Shown piece by piece: positions 61,686 through 64,000 of a stretch of DNA of 64,000 bases (within the stretch, counting starts at the first letter, position 1; every line of letters begins with the position of its first letter). The translations under genes were made by a program, and so were the position numbers. The stretch comes from Physcia stellaris (Eukaryota > Ascomycota > Lecanoromycetes > Caliciales > Physciaceae). The notes under the pieces are model-generated. The model saw only the letters and a program-made list of their open reading frames with translations. It had not been told where the DNA came from and did not search any database. The DNA lies in contig JABSSW010000001.1 of NCBI GenBank assembly GCA_018902385.1, positions 372,001 through 436,000 of the forward strand, read 5' to 3'.

Positions 61686-61781
61686 GTAAGTTTGGACGCA
61701 TTCCACATCCAGCTCTGTACTCGTCCATACTCGCTTCCTGTTCCCTCAGCCTCACCACCAAGCTTAGTTAATTTGTTTTAG
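61686..61781 (+). other. Probable 5' UTR intron of HSP90
   Basis: A GTAAGT donor at 61686 and a pyrimidine-rich acceptor (ATTTGTTTTAG) ending at 61781 lie just before the start codon at 61799. Leader introns are common in fungal HSP90 genes. Confidence 0.5.
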
Positions 61782-61798
61782 AAAATATAACCGTCACA

Positions 61799-64000
61799 AT
61801 GGCTGTGGAACAATTCGAGTTCCAGGCTGAGATTTCTCAGCTTCTCTCACTCATCATCAACACTGTAAGTAACCGAGAACTGCATGCAACCTCCATAGCT
61901 TTTGTCTGACGATTGAATAGGTCTATTCTAACAAGGAGATCTTCCTCCGAGAGCTTATCTCCAACTCCTCCGATGCCCTCGACAAGATCCGCTATGAGGC
62001 ACTCTCGGACCCAAGCAAACTCGACTCGGGAAAAGACCTCCGTGTCGACATCGTTCCCGACAAAGCGAATAAGACCCTCACTATCCGCGATACTGGAATC
62101 GGCATGACTAAAGCCGTGAGTGAACTCGGCTTGACCGTCTGCTGGATGTAACTAACGAACTTTAGGACCTCGTCAACAACCTCGGCACCATTGCTCGCTC
62201 CGGCACCAAACAATTCATGGAAGCTCTCACAGCCGGTGCAGATATTTCCATGATTGGCCAATTTGGTGTCGGCTTCTACTCTGCCTATCTCGTCGCTGAC
62301 CGTGTAACCGTCGTATCCAAGAACAACGACGACGAGCAGTATATCTGGGAGTCTAGTGCCGGTGGTACCTTCACTTTGACCCAAGACGAGGAGGGTGAGC
62401 AACTAGGCCGTGGCACAAAGATCATTCTACACTTGAAGGACGAGCAGACCGACTACTTAAACGAGAGCAAGATCAAGGAGGTCGTGAAGAAGCACTCCGA
62501 GTTCATTTCTTACCCTATTTACCTCCATGTCCTCAAGGAGACCGAGAAAGAAGTCCCTGATGAGGACGCTGAGGAAACCAAGGAGGAAGAGGAAGATGGT
62601 GAGAAGAAAGCCAAGATTGAAGAGGTAGAGGATGATGAAGAGGAAGACAAGGAAAAGAAGAAGAAGACCAAGAAGGTCAAGGAGAGCAAGATCGAAGAGG
62701 AAGAGCTCAACAAGACGAAACCCATCTGGACACGCAACCCTCAGGATATCACCTCGGAAGAGTATGGCGCCTTCTACAAGTCGCTTTCCAAGTAAGTTCC
62801 CTATCTCCCATCAATTGTGACTTCCCTAATTAGCATACAGTGATTGGGAGGATCATCTTGCTGTAAAGCATTTCTCTGTAGAGGGCCAGCTGGAATTCCG
62901 CGCTATTCTATTCGTTCCCAAGCGCGCACCTTTTGATTTGTTCGAGACCAAGAAGACCAAGAACAACATCAAGCTTTATGTTCGTCGGGTTTTCATCACG
63001 GATGATGCCACTGATCTCATTCCTGAGTGGTTGAGCTTCGTTAAGGGTGTAGTTGACTCTGAGGATCTTCCCTTGAACTTATCTCGGGAAACCCTTCAAC
63101 AGAACAAGATTATGAAGGTCATCAAGAAGAACATCGTCAAGAAGACCTTGGAGCTCTTCAACGAGATTGCTGAGGATCGCGAGCAGTTCGACAAATTCTA
63201 CACGGCCTTCAGCAAGAACATCAAGCTTGGTATTCACGAAGATTCTCAGAACCGCCCTGCCCTCGCCAAGCTCCTCCGCTTCAACTCAACTAAATCAGGC
63301 GAGGAGACTACATCCCTCGCTGATTACGTTACTCGTATGTCCGAGCACCAAAAGAACATGTACTACATCACGGGAGAGTCCCTCAAGGCGGTCCAGAAGT
63401 CTCCATTCTTAGATTCCCTGAAGGAGAAGGGCTTCGAGGTCCTCTTCTTGGTTGACCCTATTGACGAGTACGCCATGACTCAGCTTAAGGAATTCGACAG
63501 CAAGAAGCTTGTGGACATTACCAAGGACTTCGAGCTCGAGGAGACAGATGAGGAGAAGAAGCAGCGCGAGACCGAAGAGAAAGAGTACGAGGGTCTCGCC
63601 AAGTCCCTCAAGAACGTCTTGGGCGATAAGGTGGAGAAGGTCGTCGTCAGCCACAAGCTCGTCGGCTCCCCTTGTGCTATCCGTACCGGCCAATTTGGCT
63701 GGTCCGCTAACATGGAACGTATCATGAAGGCCCAAGCCCTCCGCGACACGTCAATGAGCTCCTACATGTCTTCCAAGAAAACCTTTGAGATATCGCCCAA
63801 GTCTCCAATCATCAAGGAACTCAAGAAGAAGGTTGAATCCGATGGAGAGAACGACCGCACCGTCAAGTCGATCACCCAATTGCTCTTCGAAACTTCCCTC
63901 CTCGTCTCTGGTTTCACCATCGACGAGCCAGCTGGCTTTGCCGAGCGCATCCACAAGCTCGTCTCCTTGGGTCTCAATGTTGACGAAGAGGCTGAGACTA
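61799..64000 (+). CDS. HSP90: Cytosolic HSP90 chaperone, 3' end cut by window
   Basis: Four exons are visible (61799-61864, 61921-62115, 62166-62791, 62841-64000), giving 682 residues. The N-terminal ATPase domain has [20 protein letters not shown] (E33 catalytic, N37 for Mg/ATP), [20 protein letters not shown] and [18 protein letters not shown] charged linker (about 215-260: [20 protein letters not shown] and similar) follows. The middle domain contains [55 protein letters not shown]. The C-terminal domain contains [20 protein letters not shown]. The terminal MEEVD lies beyond the window. HSP90 folds kinases, steroid-receptor-like and many other clients with co-chaperones. No active-site residue is missing. 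It is likely heat-inducible, given the element at 61549. Confidence 0.98.

Larger units (their letters stand above)
60832..61798. other. Divergent promoter region before HSP90
   Basis: About 970 bp. Contains the HSP90 promoter with a heat-shock-element candidate and a leader intron (listed separately), and a palindromic CACGTG at about 61511. Small frames such as 60968-61174 look like chance. Confidence 0.5.

Overview
The window is nuclear DNA of a filamentous ascomycete (Pezizomycotina). Most genes are broken by short introns of about 45-110 bp with GTAAGT/GTGAGT-like donors. Conserved housekeeping genes sit between lineage-type secreted, GPI-anchored and disordered proteins, and several families seen here (WSC-domain peroxidase, GPI-type Ser/Thr proteins, the fungal N-terminal domain protein) are typical of moulds. 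I cannot name the genus from sequence alone. Because so many genes are spliced, I rebuilt exon structures by eye from splice signals, phase and family conservation.

Layout. 0-6 kb: N-terminus of a probable MCM2 running off the left edge (-), an mlo2/UBR7 ubiquitin-ligase-type protein (+), and a secreted class II-type haem peroxidase fused to two WSC domains (+). 6-12.4 kb: an unidentified two-exon gene (-), a GH27 alpha-galactosidase (+) with a one-base frame break, a fungal N-terminal domain protein (-) with a frame break, and a small secreted cysteine-containing protein (-). 12.4-15 kb is gene-poor. 15-24 kb: glutathione-dependent formaldehyde dehydrogenase (-), the mitochondrial chaperone Tim9 (-), a RhoGAP (+) and a GPI-type wall protein (+). 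24.5-26.6 kb holds a decayed coding segment. 26.8-35.2 kb: a ubiquitin-like/AN1 zinc-finger protein (-), the GPI-anchor enzyme subunit GPI11 (+), a glycerophosphodiester phosphodiesterase (-) and a cytochrome b561-type membrane protein with a long basic tail (-). 37-44.7 kb: a four-helix membrane protein (+), a mitochondrial flavin-reductase-like protein (-), a small LURP/tubby-like protein (+) and mitochondrial ribosomal protein bL31m (+). 45-46.3 kb contains two candidate single-pass membrane microproteins. 47-52 kb: a homeodomain transcription factor and the ERAD ligase HRD1 (both +). 53-64 kb: a secreted cysteine-rich repeat protein (-) with a frame break, a 3 kb gene-poor stretch, a short-chain dehydrogenase (+), a 918-residue disordered nuclear-type protein (-), and HSP90 (+), which runs off the right edge.

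There is no biosynthetic cluster or operon-like system. Protein quality control recurs (mlo2, the AN1 protein, HRD1, HSP90), but fungal genes are transcribed singly, so I take this as coincidence. The most useful observations are genes visible only after splicing, two secreted-protein genes that each lack one base in a five-G run (possibly a sequence error), the peroxidase-WSC fusion, the paired membrane microproteins, and the decayed segment at 24.5-26.6 kb.
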